NCBI RefSeq assembly: GCF_000379765.1
Contig: NZ_KB903434.1
Coordinates: forward strand, 186,001-250,000
Reading direction: 5' to 3'
Source of the DNA: Flexithrix dorotheae DSM 6795
GTDB taxonomy: Bacteria > Bacteroidota > Bacteroidia > Cytophagales > Flammeovirgaceae
DNA: 64,000 bases
Part shown: in pieces, positions 1 to 9,564 of the stretch
How positions within the stretch are numbered: the first letter of the stretch is position 1
How the letters are laid out: each line of letters begins with the position of its first letter
Made by a program: the position numbers and the translations under genes
Notes under the pieces: model-generated
What the model was told of the DNA's origin: nothing
Seen by the model: the letters and a program-made list of their open reading frames with translations, nothing else
Database searches by the model: none

Positions 1-1
1 A

Positions 2-106
2 TTTAATAACATTCCATTGTTGGAGGAGAAGTATGAAAAAAGCAATGAAAATGATTTTCCAACTTATATTTTAAAAGGAAGTCTTGTAGAAAATGGGGCT
101 CCCTAA
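2..106 (+). CDS. C-terminal fragment of an unidentified protein
   Basis: An open frame enters the window and ends at a TAA at 104-106. It encodes the last 34 residues of a protein (ending KGSLVENGAP). The other forward frames have early stops, and the composition (Glu, Asn, Lys, aromatic residues) looks coding. It is too short to name a family. No hairpin terminator is evident in the 108 bp before the convergent Nudix gene. Confidence 0.5.
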   Translation, partial: FNNIPLLEEKYEKSNENDFPTYILKGSLVENGAP

Positions 107-214
107 TGCCACAGGGGCAAAATTTATATGATAAATTAAGCCCTTCCTTGAAATCAGAAAACACTTGGATATTTCGTCAATAAAGACATTCTGCTAGTCG
201 CTTTAACCTCCCTT

Positions 215-643
215 TTAACTTTCCCCTGATAATAATTTTTCCAAAAAAGGTCTGTCAGCCGGTGCCATGTTCAAACTATTCAGGTCTTCCGGTACTACCC
301 ATTTGAAAACATCATGGTCAACCAGCCTGATTTCTCCTGAAAGAAATGTGGCATGATAAGCCATGAGTTCAACGGAAATATTCGGATAATGATAAAGAGA
401 AGTTTCAATATACTTTCCTACTTCAACTTCAATAGAAAATTCCTCAAATAACTCTCTTTTTAAAGCCTGTTCCGGTGTTTCTCCAGTCTCCATTTTCCCC
501 CCGGGAAATTCCCAAAAACCAGCTAGCGATTTACCCGGCTTTTTTCGTGCGACAAGTATTTCACCCTCCCTTACTACAATTCCGGCAACTACTTTAATAG
601 GAAACATACCATTCAGAATTTTACCAAAAGATATTTCTTTCAA
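215..643 (-). CDS. Nudix hydrolase, MutT-like (NUDIX domain)
   Basis: This 142-residue protein has a recognisable Nudix box at about residues 49-71: GGKMETGE, then REL, then EE. These residues bind Mg2+ and cleave nucleoside diphosphate linkages. The opening strand VVAGIVVREGEILVARK and the FWEFPGG segment are typical of the MutT/8-oxo-dGTP diphosphatase branch. The usual Gly near the end of the box is Ser (EEFSI). Its start overlaps the end of the upstream HupE gene by 23 bp, so the two are probably co-transcribed. A GGAGG sequence sits about 13 bases before the chosen ATG. A second ATG at 607 (MFPIKVVAG) gives a more typical MutT N terminus and would avoid the overlap. The exact substrate is not determined. 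Confidence 0.85.
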   Translation of the reverse strand: MKEISFGKILNGMFPIKVVAGIVVREGEILVARKKPGKSLAGFWEFPGGKMETGETPEQALKRELFEEFSIEVEVGKYIETSLYHYPNISVELMAYHATFLSGEIRLVDHDVFKWVVPEDLNSLNMAPADRPFLEKLLSGES

Positions 644-1205
644 AAATCATGGTGAGGGCAATTCCTCCGGCAGCACCCGATAACAACAGATTCCACTCCC
701 TTTTTTGCATACGGCCTATCTGCACAAACAAAAGTGCGAGGATTAAAATGACAAATACAATAAAAATCTGTCCAACTTCCAGACCTACGTTAAATGCGAG
801 CAATTGCCAGAATATACCGGAATCATCTCCCAGCAGACTACGGAGGTAATTAGAAAAGCCAAGTCCGTGAATTAACCCAAAAAATAAAGCCACCAGGTAT
901 CTTTGGTTTACATTTTTGGAATGTGCTTCTTTTCTGAAAAAATAATTAAAAACTGCAGTGATAAAAATGGTCACAGGAATGAGAAATTCTACCAAATCGG
1001 TGCTGATACTCACAACTTTTAGAGAGGCCAAAGCCAGCGTTACTGAATGACCAATGGTAAATGCAGTCACTAAAATTAATACCTCTTTCCACTGAGAAAA
1101 ACTGTAGATGGCACACAAGGCCAGTATAAACAAAATGTGGTCATAGCCATTGATATCTGAAATGTGTTCGAAGCCTAATTGAAGAAAAACCCAAAATTCT
1201 GACAT
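621..1205 (-). CDS. HupE/UreJ-family integral membrane protein
   Basis: The 194-residue protein has about six hydrophobic segments and the conserved pattern of the HupE/UreJ_2 family. This includes GFEHI...GYDHILF near the N terminus, TIGHSVTLALA at about 50-61, and FFGLIHGLGFSNYL in the middle. Conserved His and Asp residues lie within or beside membrane helices. Some relatives are linked to nickel or metal handling for hydrogenase and urease, but no such enzyme is encoded nearby, so the substrate is unknown. It is the first gene of a two-gene unit with the Nudix gene and is divergent from the DUF6702 gene across a 181 bp gap. Confidence 0.75.
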   Translation of the reverse strand: MSEFWVFLQLGFEHISDINGYDHILFILALCAIYSFSQWKEVLILVTAFTIGHSVTLALASLKVVSISTDLVEFLIPVTIFITAVFNYFFRKEAHSKNVNQRYLVALFFGLIHGLGFSNYLRSLLGDDSGIFWQLLAFNVGLEVGQIFIVFVILILALLFVQIGRMQKREWNLLLSGAAGGIALTMIFERNIFW

Positions 1206-1386
1206 TTTTTTGTGTTATTTAAGTGTTGAAATCCATTTGAGAAGAGATATAATCATTGCTATTCATAATTGAATTCAGGCAAATGAATAAAAATAATTTT
1301 TGCCTAACTGATTACTTATAGTAAGTTTGGCAGCAAAAATATAATTTTTGTAACCTACTCGCACCAGAATTTTTAAATTTTAGGAA

Positions 1387-1872
1387 ATGCCACTTTTTAT
1401 TATTGTTGCCTTAATAAAGCTTTTTACAATTCTTCATCCAGTTCATATTTCACTTACCCAAATGGACTATAATGAAAAGAATAAATCAATCGAGTTAACC
1501 CATAAAATTTATGTGGACGATTTTGAATTGGCCTTAAAACAATATGATGATTTGGAGTTTAGGTTGGGTACTGAAAAGGAAATGGCAAATTCGGATCAAT
1601 TTATACAGAAATATATTGATGCCACCATGAAAATATATCTTGATGGTGAGGAAAAACAGGCCAATTTTATTGGAAGAGAAGTGGATTTTGAAGCAATTTG
1701 GATTTTCAGGGAGATTAAAGATGTGAATAATATTGGCGATCTGGTTATAGAAAACAGTATTTTAACTGATCTCTATGACGATCAAAAAAACATTTTGCAT
1801 TTAAAATATCTGGAGGAGAAAAAAAGCTTTTTGTTTAAAAAAGGGAATACACGGGAAGAAGCAAATTTTTAA
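1387..1872 (+). CDS. DUF6702 family protein
   Basis: The 161-residue protein begins with a hydrophobic stretch (residues 1-16) consistent with a signal peptide. The motif HPVHISLTQMDYN follows, then a segment reading as SIELTHKIYVDDFELAL. This is the pattern of the DUF6702 family of Bacteroidota, small predicted periplasmic proteins of unknown role. It is divergent from the HupE-like gene; in related genomes such proteins often sit near HupE-like or M1 peptidase genes (general knowledge, not checked). The end overlaps the convergent methyltransferase gene by 4 bp. Confidence 0.65.
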   Translation: MPLFIIVALIKLFTILHPVHISLTQMDYNEKNKSIELTHKIYVDDFELALKQYDDLEFRLGTEKEMANSDQFIQKYIDATMKIYLDGEEKQANFIGREVDFEAIWIFREIKDVNNIGDLVIENSILTDLYDDQKNILHLKYLEEKKSFLFKKGNTREEANF

Positions 1873-2465
1873 CCTTTTGGTTTTTCCACATTAATAAATA
1901 ATTCATTTCCTGCCCGGGGAGGAATACTGTTATAACAGATCTCAAATACATTAATCTTAAATGCATTTTTAAAAAGTGGTAGATAATCCTCCCTGTTTCC
2001 CCCAAAGGGCGGATGATCTTCATAAAGCGGGATGTTAAATAAAACCCCAACCAATTTGCCACCTGGCTTCAACAGTTCCTTCATTTTATAAATGTAATTC
2101 TCTCTGAGTTTAGGATTAAGGGCACAAAAAAATGTTTGTTCTATGATCAGGTCGAAACCGTTTTCCTCAAATTCAAAAAAATCGCCTTGGTGAACATGAG
2201 ATTTGGGAAACTTGGGGCATGACCTGAAAAGATTATCGATTGGAGCTTTGGCTATATCCAGTACCGTTACATGATTAAACCCCTCATTAAACAGATACTT
2301 TGCCTCATAGGCATTCCCCGCTCCCGGAATTAATATTTTCAAATCTTTCGCCTTTATCTGGTCAAAATAACATTTCAGTGGAGTAGAAATTTCTCCTAAA
2401 TCCCATCCTGTATTATTATTCTTGTATTTATTTTCCCAAAAAAATTCATCTAATGGTTTTTCCAT
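1869..2465 (-). CDS. TPMT-type SAM-dependent methyltransferase
   Basis: The 198-residue protein matches the thiopurine methyltransferase-like superfamily. It has W/GWDLGEISTPL near residue 20, the SAM-binding glycine motif ILIPGAGNAYEAKYL at about 44-58, and the acidic strand end VLDIAKAP. An FDLIIEQTFFCAL segment follows at about 104-116, and LLKPGGKLVGVLF later. This class methylates sulfur, halide or other soft nucleophiles; the substrate here cannot be read from sequence. The cytosolic Rossmann-fold protein lacks a signal peptide. It converges on the DUF6702 gene with a 4 bp overlap. Confidence 0.8.
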   Translation of the reverse strand: MEKPLDEFFWENKYKNNNTGWDLGEISTPLKCYFDQIKAKDLKILIPGAGNAYEAKYLFNEGFNHVTVLDIAKAPIDNLFRSCPKFPKSHVHQGDFFEFEENGFDLIIEQTFFCALNPKLRENYIYKMKELLKPGGKLVGVLFNIPLYEDHPPFGGNREDYLPLFKNAFKINVFEICYNSIPPRAGNELFINVEKPKG

Positions 2466-2506
2466 ACTAAATTGGCTATCAAAGTTTTAGAAATAAGGCA
2501 AAATTC

Positions 2507-2536
2507 TTGAAAACAATCTTCAATAAATTATTTTTG
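2507..2536 (+). promoter_or_regulatory. Bacteroidota-type promoter of the coiled-coil gene
   Basis: TTG at 2507-2509 is followed after 19 bp by TATTTTTG at 2529-2536. This fits the Bacteroidota sigma-ABfr consensus (TTTG, 19-20 bp, TAnnTTTG). It lies about 40 bp before the ATG at 2575 and supports that start. Confidence 0.6.
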
Positions 2537-2574
2537 CAGACATTAACAAAAACAAATTTTAAATAGTGCGAACT

Positions 2575-3498
2575 ATGAGCGAAAGCGAAACAAAAAAAGG
2601 GGTAAATAATCGGATGATTTTGATAATTGCCATGCTGGTAATTTTGGCGATTATTAATGGTGTCCAGTATTATATGAGGGTAATGAGTGAGCAGAAAAAC
2701 AAAGAATTACTGGAAAGCAAGGAAGTAGAACTGGTTTCTACCTATGCCACTCTCGACTCTATATCAGGAGAACTCAATATGAAAATAAGTGAAATTGAAA
2801 GGTTGGGCGGAAATATTGATTCTCTGATTATCTATAAAGAAGAACTTGAAAGGGATATGGAAGAACTAAAACTTTCCAGAAATTTAGCCCAGGAAAGATA
2901 TAATAAAATAAAGGACAAAATTGAAGCTTACGAAGGGCTTCTCAAAAGAAAGGATAAGGAAATCACCAAGCTAAAAGAAATTAATGAGGAGCTGCTTTCT
3001 GAAAATATCACCTTAAAGTCGGAAAAGAATAACTTGAACAGGGAGATTAATTCATTACAGACTGAAAAGGGACAAATGCAGGAAAAAATAGCTATAGCAG
3101 CCACTCTTCAGGCCGAAAACATTAAATTCTTTTCTGTCAATAAAAGAGGGAAGGAAAAGGAAGGAAATGAATTTAAAACCAAGCAAATCGAACAGCTAAA
3201 AATATCCTTCAATATTGAGGAAAACCCCTTGGCAGAAATTGGTGCAAAAACCCTCATCCTCAGAATTATTGAGCCAGAAGGATCAGCTTTGTATAATGTG
3301 GCGGCAGGTTCCGGCACATTCGAATATAATGGAAAAGAGATTTTCTATACTGCTAATCAGGAAATTTTATTTGATAATACTCAACAAATGGTCACCTTTA
3401 ATTACGACAAAGGCAATGAATTCAAAAAGGGACGGCATAAAGTTGAGCTTTATTCGGATGGAGAGAAAATTGGCGAAGACTATTTCATCGTAAAGTAA
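2575..3498 (+). CDS. Membrane-anchored coiled-coil protein of unknown function
   Basis: The 307-residue protein has a short polar N terminus and one transmembrane helix (about residues 14-33, MILIIAMLVILAIINGVQYY). A long heptad-like coiled coil rich in Glu, Lys and Leu follows (about 40-180), then a C-terminal predicted beta domain of about 110 residues. The C-terminal part (LKISFNIEENPLAEIGAKTLILRII, later GRHKVELYSDGEKIGEDYFIV) resembles an immunoglobulin-like fold found at the end of several Bacteroidota coiled-coil proteins. The ATG at 2575 is preferred over a GTG 9 bases upstream. It stands alone between its own promoter and a strong terminator. No function is assigned. Confidence 0.7.
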   Translation: MSESETKKGVNNRMILIIAMLVILAIINGVQYYMRVMSEQKNKELLESKEVELVSTYATLDSISGELNMKISEIERLGGNIDSLIIYKEELERDMEELKLSRNLAQERYNKIKDKIEAYEGLLKRKDKEITKLKEINEELLSENITLKSEKNNLNREINSLQTEKGQMQEKIAIAATLQAENIKFFSVNKRGKEKEGNEFKTKQIEQLKISFNIEENPLAEIGAKTLILRIIEPEGSALYNVAAGSGTFEYNGKEIFYTANQEILFDNTQQMVTFNYDKGNEFKKGRHKVELYSDGEKIGEDYFIVK

Positions 3499-3523
3499 TA
3501 GTCTTCCATTTAAAATCAGGCAT

Positions 3524-3565
3524 AAAAAAAACACTTGCTGATAAATATCAGCAAGTGTTTTTTTT
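3524..3565. terminator. Bidirectional intrinsic terminator
   Basis: A perfect hairpin has a 13-bp core (ACACTTGCTGATA at 3531-3543 paired with 3546-3558) and a 2-base AA loop, extended by an A7/T7 tract on each side. It serves both the coiled-coil gene on the plus strand and the convergent nrdA gene. Confidence 0.9.
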
Positions 3566-3594
3566 ATGAGGTTTAGTTTGTAATCCGCTGGTGA

Positions 3595-5964
3595 TCAACC
3601 AGAGCAGGACATACAATCCGGATCATCTAAAGAACAGGCATTTCCAGTAACCTGAGCTTCTTCCAAATTGTTTTGTCCATCAGCCTCATTCTTCTTTTTA
3701 AGCTTAGTAGTATCAACAGTAAACTTGATAGCATCTCTCGCTGCTTTTGTTCTTAGGTAATACATACCTGTTTTCAAACCTTTTTTCCATGCATAGAAGT
3801 GCATAGAAGTAAGCTTTCCAAAGTTAGGATCACTCATAAAGATGTTTAAGCTCTGACTTTGGCAAATAAATGCACCCCTGTCTGCAGCCATTTCAATGAT
3901 ATTTTTCTGACTGATCTCCCATGAAGTTTTATAAAGATCTTTAATTCTCTGTGGAATATCCAAATCCTGAATTGAACCGTTAGCTGCAATCAGAGCATTT
4001 TTCATTTCATCATCCCATAATCCTTCTTCAACTAACTCTTTCAATAAGTGCTTATTCACAATAATGAATTCCCCTGATAAAACCCTTCTTGAATAAATAT
4101 TAGAAGTATAAGGTTCAAAACATTCATTATTTCCCAAAATCTGAGAGGTAGAAGCTGTTGGCATTGGAGCTAAAAGTAATGAGTTTCTCACACCATGCTT
4201 TTTCACTTCATTTTTCAAAGTAGCCCAATCCCATCTCTCGGTAGGATCAACTCCCCACATATCGAATTGGAAAATTCCTTTTGAAACTGGAGAACCCTTG
4301 AAAGTTTCGTAAGGCTCTTCCGCAATGGCCAGGTCTTTCGAAGCTGTCATTGCCGCAAAATACATGGTTTCAAAAATCTCCTTATTTAATGCTTTAGCTT
4401 CATCCGAATCGAATGGCATTTTCAGCATAAGGAAAGCATCAGCTAATCCCTGAACGCCCAGTCCAATTGGCCTGTGTCGCATATTTGAATTTTCTGCTTC
4501 AGGAACAGGATAATAGTTCCTATCAATTATCTTGTTCAGGTTTTTGGTAACTACATAAGTTACATCATATAATTTCTGATGATCAAACTTACCATCAATT
4601 ACATATTTTGGCAGTGATAATGAAGCAAGATTACAAACCGCAACTTCATCCGGAGCAGTATATTCAATAATCTCCGTGCAAAGGTTACTGGATTTAATAG
4701 TTCCCAGATTTTTCTGGTTCGACTTCTTATTTGCCGCATCCTTGTAGAGCATATAGGGTGTTCCGGTCTCAGTTTGAGATTCCAGAATAGCAAACCATAA
4801 ATCCTGTGCTTTCACTACTTTTCTGGCTCTTCCTTCCCGCTCATATTTTTCATAAAGCTTTTCAAATTCTTCTCCATAACATTCGGATAAACCGGGAGCC
4901 TCATTGGGGCAGAATAAAGACCAGTCTTCATTGGACTCTACTCTTTTCATAAACAAATCCGGAGTCCATAGCGCATAAAACAAGTCTCTCGCTCTCATCT
5001 CCTCTTTACCATGGTTTTTCTTCAAATCAAGAAATTCGAAAACATCTGAATGCCATGGCTCAAGATAAACGGCAAAAGCACCTTTCCTTTTTCCTCCTCC
5101 CTGATCTACATATCTTGCAGTATCGTTAAATACCCTGAGCATTGGAATTATTCCATTGGAAGTACCATTCGTTCCTTTAATATATGAGCCTGTTGCCCTT
5201 ACATTATGAATATTAAGGCCTATCCCTCCGGCAGATTGGGAAATCAATGCACATTGCTTTAAAGTATCATAAATACCTTCAATACTATCATCCTTTGTGG
5301 TTAATAAGAAACAGGATGATAATTGAGGTTTAGGTGTTCCTGAATTAAATAATGTAGGAGTAGCATGGATAAACCACTTCTCTGACATTAGATTATAAGT
5401 ATTAATAGCTGCATCAATATCATCAATGTGTATTCCGATAGCAACCCTCATCAACATATGTTGGGGTCTCTCGACTGTCTTCCCATCAGCTTTTAATAAA
5501 TATGATCGTTCAAGGGTTTTAAACCCGAAATAATCAAAATTAAAATCTCTGCTATAAATTATTGCTTCATCCAGTTTTGCCGCATTTTTCCTTATCACCT
5601 CATATACATCTTTGGCAATCATGGAAGCATTTTCCCCGGTTTTGGGGTCGATATAGGTATAAAGTCTTTTCATGGTATTAGAAAAAGACTTACTTGTAAC
5701 TTTATGCAAATTAGAGATGGCAATCCTTGCAGCTAATGTAGCATAATCAGGGTGTTGAGTAGCCATAGTCGCTGCAGTTTCAGCGGCAAGGTTATCTAAT
5801 TCCTGAGTAGTTACACCATCATACAAACCAGATATAACCTTTTTGGCTATTTCAATGGGTTCTACAAACCTTTGATCGAGACTATAGCAAAGTTTCTCAA
5901 TTCTGTGGGTGATTTTGTCAAATTTAACGCTTTCTCTGCGTCCATCTCTTTTTATTACAAGCAT
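3595..5964 (-). CDS. nrdA: Ribonucleoside-diphosphate reductase large subunit (class Ia, NrdA)
   Basis: The 789-residue protein reduces ribonucleotides to deoxyribonucleotides with NrdB. An N-terminal ATP-cone begins [18 protein letters not shown]. The catalytic set is visible: C218 in LSSCFL, the N427-C429-E431 triad in SSNLCTE, and C444 in [18 protein letters not shown] motif near the C terminus carries the tyrosine pair for radical transfer. The tail ends DPDCMSCSG, with the CxxC (784/787) re-reduced by thioredoxin. The length is normal for class Ia. nrdB lies 1.2 kb upstream on the same strand with an acyltransferase between. Presence of the ATP-cone suggests dATP allosteric inhibition. 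Confidence 0.97.
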   Translation of the reverse strand: MLVIKRDGRRESVKFDKITHRIEKLCYSLDQRFVEPIEIAKKVISGLYDGVTTQELDNLAAETAATMATQHPDYATLAARIAISNLHKVTSKSFSNTMKRLYTYIDPKTGENASMIAKDVYEVIRKNAAKLDEAIIYSRDFNFDYFGFKTLERSYLLKADGKTVERPQHMLMRVAIGIHIDDIDAAINTYNLMSEKWFIHATPTLFNSGTPKPQLSSCFLLTTKDDSIEGIYDTLKQCALISQSAGGIGLNIHNVRATGSYIKGTNGTSNGIIPMLRVFNDTARYVDQGGGKRKGAFAVYLEPWHSDVFEFLDLKKNHGKEEMRARDLFYALWTPDLFMKRVESNEDWSLFCPNEAPGLSECYGEEFEKLYEKYEREGRARKVVKAQDLWFAILESQTETGTPYMLYKDAANKKSNQKNLGTIKSSNLCTEIIEYTAPDEVAVCNLASLSLPKYVIDGKFDHQKLYDVTYVVTKNLNKIIDRNYYPVPEAENSNMRHRPIGLGVQGLADAFLMLKMPFDSDEAKALNKEIFETMYFAAMTASKDLAIAEEPYETFKGSPVSKGIFQFDMWGVDPTERWDWATLKNEVKKHGVRNSLLLAPMPTASTSQILGNNECFEPYTSNIYSRRVLSGEFIIVNKHLLKELVEEGLWDDEMKNALIAANGSIQDLDIPQRIKDLYKTSWEISQKNIIEMAADRGAFICQSQSLNIFMSDPNFGKLTSMHFYAWKKGLKTGMYYLRTKAARDAIKFTVDTTKLKKKNEADGQNNLEEAQVTGNACSLDDPDCMSCSG

Positions 5965-6166
5965 ACCTGAGTTAAAAATTTTTGCGGTGAATGTTTGTTT
6001 AAATTATTTATAGCCGGGCTGATAAGTTTGAAATCCTTATTTGTCAGTCCAGTTATTTGAATTTTATTAAATTAATTTTTTTTGCAAGAATTTGAAGGGT
6101 TAAACCAAAAAATATAAACAACAAATTAGTTCAAAAAATCAATCCTTTAATCTACTATTTTTTATA

Positions 6167-6979
6167 CTAATTCTGGTCATTCTCTTCAGTTTTTTTTGCC
6201 TTCGAAATTGGATCTTGCTCAATAGCTTTTGTAATCGTTTGAACTATTGAATCTAAAGTATCATTTTCATCAAATTGCAAAGGTTCCTTAAACTTGATTT
6301 GCAACTTTGTACCTCTTTTTCTAAAGAAGAGTCCCTTTTTATCAAATGCTCTTCTAAACCCATCTATTACTACAGGTACTACAATAGGATTATAATGCTT
6401 AATCAAGTTAGCTGTACCTTTTCTAATAGGGGCATATGGGCTGGTTGTGCCTTGTGGAAAATTTACCACCCAACCCTGGCTTAATGCTTTTTTTATTTTT
6501 TCAGGAGCACTTCTATCTGCCGCTCGTTTCACATCCTTTCCAGCCGCCCTCCACGATCTTTTTACCGTAACTGCTCCCGTATAAGAAAAAATTTTAGGTA
6601 TAAGCCCACTTTCTTTCATTGTTTCCTCTGCTGCCACATAGTAAGTATTCACTCTGGGAATCAGCATATAAAGCGGTAAATTTATTGAATTCTTAAACCG
6701 CCACTTTACGCTACAAAACACATGGTAAAGTGCAATCACATCAGCATAATAAGTTTGGTGGTTTGAGATAAACAGCACATTCTTTTTGGGCAAGTCTTCC
6801 AGATATTCTGTGCCTTCAATTTTCAGTTTATTGACAATATTAAACCTGCCATATGTAACAGTGGCCAAAAAGGCAATAAGCATCCTTTTAAAGATAAGCA
6901 CATTGCCAAAAGGATCTTTTTTGACCAGGCTTACTTTAAGCTTTTTCTTGTCAATGGGAAGTTTATTGAATTTTATCAC
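6167..6979 (-). CDS. Lysophospholipid acyltransferase-like protein (PlsC family variant)
   Basis: The 270-residue protein resembles 1-acyl-sn-glycerol-3-phosphate acyltransferases. A hydrophobic segment lies near residues 34-45, SNHQTYYADVIAL occupies the catalytic His motif position, and VVNFPQGTTSPYAPIRKGTANL occupies the phosphate-binding position. Both motifs deviate: the canonical HX4D reads H-QTYYA-D (five residues between), and FPEGT reads FPQGT. A divergent but possibly active subfamily seems likelier than decay, since the rest is intact. It sits between nrdB and nrdA on the same strand, an unusual place for a lipid gene. It may act on another acyl acceptor. Confidence 0.75.
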   Translation of the reverse strand: MIKFNKLPIDKKKLKVSLVKKDPFGNVLIFKRMLIAFLATVTYGRFNIVNKLKIEGTEYLEDLPKKNVLFISNHQTYYADVIALYHVFCSVKWRFKNSINLPLYMLIPRVNTYYVAAEETMKESGLIPKIFSYTGAVTVKRSWRAAGKDVKRAADRSAPEKIKKALSQGWVVNFPQGTTSPYAPIRKGTANLIKHYNPIVVPVVIDGFRRAFDKKGLFFRKRGTKLQIKFKEPLQFDENDTLDSIVQTITKAIEQDPISKAKKTEENDQN

Positions 6980-7104
6980 AATTTGAAATTATAGCCAAAG
7001 CACTTATCACCAAATATTATACAGCCATTAGCTGAAAATGATTCCTCTTAAGTAATCAATCAATTCTAAAGATACTCCTTTTACCTGCCCAAATTGATAT
7101 TGAG

Positions 7105-7139
7105 TTTAATGTTTTTCAATATCAAGTAGCACTGGTACT
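7105..7139 (-). repeat. Dispersed intergenic repeat, copy 4 (diverged)
   Basis: Read on the minus strand, this segment begins AGTACCAGTGCT and continues with ATATTGA. My hand alignment with the copy at 22156-22195 matches at 24 of 35 positions without gaps. It lies between nrdB and the acyltransferase gene. Confidence 0.4.
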
Positions 7140-7210
7140 ATAAGTTAAATAATTAAAATAAATTAAAAAACTATCTCAATTATTAATAATTCACCAATGG
7201 TGTGAAGCTT

Positions 7211-8203
7211 TTAGAAGTCTTCATCCAGGGTAAATTTCTGAGAATCCTTATTATTACTGTTGGTGCTATTATTTACCCCTGCCTTCTGATATTCTGCAAC
7301 TCTTTTCTCAAAGAAATTGGTTTTTCCCTGAAGAGATATCAGTTCCATAAAATCAAATGGATTTTCTGAGTTATAATATTTTTCATAGCCTAAAGACACA
7401 AGTAATCTGTCGGCCACAAACTCTATATATTGAGACATTAAATCAGCGTTCATGCCAATCAATTTCACAGGAATGGCATTTACTACAAAGTCCTGTTCAA
7501 TTGTTACTGCATTAGTGATAATTTCATATACCCTTTCCTGGCTCAGTTTATTTTCCAAATATTTGGTATACAGCAGACAGGCAAAATCACAATGCATTCC
7601 TTCATCTCTTGAAATTAATTCATTGGAGAAACTCAAACCAGGCATTAGCCCTCTCTTTTTGAGCCAGAAAATGGAACAAAAGCTTCCTGAGAAAAAGATG
7701 CCTTCTACAGCAGCAAAAGCGATTAACCTCTCAGCGAAACTATCACTTTCTATCCAGTTGAGAGCCCATTCCCCTTTATTGGCTACACAAGGAATAGTTT
7801 CAAGTGCATTAAACATCTTGTCTTTTTCAACAGGGTCTTTAATATAAGTATCGATTAAAAGGGAATATGTCTCGGAGTGGATATTTTCCATCATGATTTG
7901 GAAACCATAAAAACATTTGGCTTCTGGAAATTGAACTTCATCCATGAAGTTTACCACAAGATTTTCATTTACGATTCCATCACTGGCCGCAAAAAATCCA
8001 AGTACATGTTGGATAAAGTGTCTTTCCCCGTCATTAAGCTTTTTCCAGTCGGTCAGGTCTTGTTGCAAGTCAATTTCTTCCGCAGTCCAAAAACTGGCTT
8101 CAGATTGCTTGTACATCTTCCAGATGTCATGATGCTTAATTGGGAATAATACAAATCTATTTTTATTCTCTTGTAAAAGCTTTTCCGTTGGTGCGGTATT
8201 CAT
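7211..8203 (-). CDS. nrdB: Ribonucleoside-diphosphate reductase small subunit (R2, NrdB)
   Basis: The 330-residue R2 protein holds the diiron site and tyrosyl radical for NrdA. Ligands follow the eukaryote-like R2 pattern: D45 in AEEIDL, E106 and H109 in MENIHSE, the radical tyrosine Y113, and later acidic and His ligands in AVEGIFF and SRDEGMH. The C terminus FTLDEDF matches the peptide by which R2 docks to R1 (FTLDADF in mouse). The region before it ([12 protein letters not shown]) is a flexible linker. It is closer in motif wording to animal R2 than to E. coli NrdB. It is presumably co-regulated with nrdA, although an acyltransferase intervenes. Confidence 0.96.
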   Translation of the reverse strand: MNTAPTEKLLQENKNRFVLFPIKHHDIWKMYKQSEASFWTAEEIDLQQDLTDWKKLNDGERHFIQHVLGFFAASDGIVNENLVVNFMDEVQFPEAKCFYGFQIMMENIHSETYSLLIDTYIKDPVEKDKMFNALETIPCVANKGEWALNWIESDSFAERLIAFAAVEGIFFSGSFCSIFWLKKRGLMPGLSFSNELISRDEGMHCDFACLLYTKYLENKLSQERVYEIITNAVTIEQDFVVNAIPVKLIGMNADLMSQYIEFVADRLLVSLGYEKYYNSENPFDFMELISLQGKTNFFEKRVAEYQKAGVNNSTNSNNKDSQKFTLDEDF

Positions 8204-8577
8204 TTTTTATCAGGCTAAGATTTAAAATCTATATAAGTACCCATTCAAAAATATCCATGAAGGAATGTAATTCATCGATATCGCAGAACAGTACTTTTTT
8301 TTTGAAGTAACTCTCCTTTTTTTAATCAATTAATCCAGGTATCAAATTGTTTCAGAAATACCTCAAAAATTCACAGCAAACACCACTATTATAAATATGG
8401 TAAAAGAATGAACCTATGATTAAAAGAAAATTGCAAAAAAAGAAATATTACCTGTTGGATTTAATATTTTATTAACAGAAACTCAAAAATTTATAATTGT
8501 TAAAGCTACCCGAGAATAAAATCAATACTTATTACACTTAAAAAAGTGAAAAAGCAAATGGCTTACATTAAAGAATT

Positions 8578-8709
8578 TTTGATAGTTAGAAGATTTGGAT
8601 TAACCTTTGAGTCCGTTTTTACAGTCCGAAAAATCTTCAGGTTTACAAAGATATCAACCCTCCTCTAAAAACAAAATCCCTGTTTTTACATTGCCAGGGC
8701 CTTTTTTTT
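8578..8709 (+). ncRNA. Possible small RNA unit (promoter-like site plus terminator-like hairpin)
   Basis: TTTG at 8578-8581 is followed after 19 bp by TAACCTTTG at 8601-8609, one base longer than the TAnnTTTG consensus. Downstream, CCCTG (8678-8682) pairs with CAGGG (8695-8699) and a T8 run follows at 8702-8709. The unit would give a transcript of about 95 nt holding a C-rich CCCTCCTCT stretch. The 5-bp stem is weak, so the call is tentative. Confidence 0.25.
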
Positions 8710-8916
8710 GTATTTTTTTTGCTTACCACTTGATTATTAATACATTAAGTAAATCAGAATGGCCCTAATTAATTTTAATATTTTTTTGAAAAAATTAAAT
8801 ATCGAAAAATGCTAATTATCATCGTTAGGTTTTACTTAATAAATGTTAATTTTATATGAATAAAATCAGTATCTCTTACAAAAATTTTCAACTATAAAAA
8901 AACATTTGCGGTAAGC

Positions 8917-8948
8917 TTTGCTATTATAATATGAATGTTTTACTTTTG
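8917..8948 (+). promoter_or_regulatory. rplU-rpmA promoter
   Basis: TTTG at 8917-8920, a 20-bp spacer and TACTTTTG at 8941-8948 form a near-perfect Bacteroidota promoter 31 bp before the rplU ATG. Confidence 0.75.
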
Positions 8949-8979
8949 CATCCTTAAAAAAAATTAATTCGCAGGAAAG

Positions 8980-9291
8980 ATGTATGCAATTGTAGAAATA
9001 GCCGGACAACAGTTTAAAGTTGAAAAAGATAAATACATTTATACTCACAGATTGGATCAGGAAGAAGGGGCAGGTGTAGAGTTTGATTCAGTTCTTTTAT
9101 TAGATGATGAAGGAACTGTTGATGTTGGAGGACCATTAGTAAGCGGAGCGAAAGTTAAAGGAAAAGTGTTGGAGCATGTGAAAGGGGATAAAGTTTTAGT
9201 TTTCAAAAAGAAAAGAAGAAAAGGGTATAAAAAAATTCAGGGTCACAGACAGCAATTTACAAAAGTTTTAATTGAAGACATTCTAAAATAA
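8980..9291 (+). CDS. rplU: 50S ribosomal protein L21
   Basis: The 103-residue protein starts MYAIVEIAGQQFKVEKD, the hallmark L21 N terminus. Its C-terminal basic segment (FKKKRRKGYKKIQGHRQQFT) binds 23S rRNA. Length is normal. It is the first gene of a two-gene ribosomal operon with rpmA, 9 bp apart, driven by the promoter at 8917-8948. Confidence 0.98.
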   Translation: MYAIVEIAGQQFKVEKDKYIYTHRLDQEEGAGVEFDSVLLLDDEGTVDVGGPLVSGAKVKGKVLEHVKGDKVLVFKKKRRKGYKKIQGHRQQFTKVLIEDILK

Positions 9292-9300
9292 TTAAGAAAA

Positions 9301-9564
9301 ATGGCACACAAAAAAGGAGCCGGTAGTTCGAAAAACGGTAGAGAGTCGGAAAGTAAACGACTTGGCGTAAAAATTTATGGTGGACAAAAAGTTGCTGCAG
9401 GTAACATTATTGTTCGACAAAGAGGAACAAAACATCATGTAGGTGAAAATGTAGGTATTGGTAAAGACCATACCATTTATGCATTAACTGATGGTATTGT
9501 TCAGTTCAAAAAAGGATTTAAACAAAGATCTTTTATCTCAGTAATTCCAGAAACCGCTGAGTAA
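9301..9564 (+). CDS. rpmA: 50S ribosomal protein L27
   Basis: The 87-residue protein begins [16 protein letters not shown], the glycine-rich L27 N terminus that reaches the peptidyl transferase centre, followed by LGVKIYGGQ and IIVRQRGTK. The second residue is Ala, so no cleavable leader as in Firmicutes is present. It follows rplU by 9 bp and ends before a strong terminator. Confidence 0.98.
   Translation: MAHKKGAGSSKNGRESESKRLGVKIYGGQKVAAGNIIVRQRGTKHHVGENVGIGKDHTIYALTDGIVQFKKGFKQRSFISVIPETAE

Larger units (their letters stand above)
8204..8979. other. 776-bp AT-rich intergenic region between nrdB and rplU
   Basis: No plausible ORF of useful length was seen. The region holds the divergent starts of nrdB and rplU, a possible small transcript at about 8616-8709, and the rplU promoter at 8917-8948. 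Long A/T runs make further site-calling unreliable. Confidence 0.6.

Noticed and set aside
649-849. Forward ORF of 66 residues opposite the HupE gene
   Set aside because: It lies wholly antisense to a well-supported membrane protein and has no recognisable motif.
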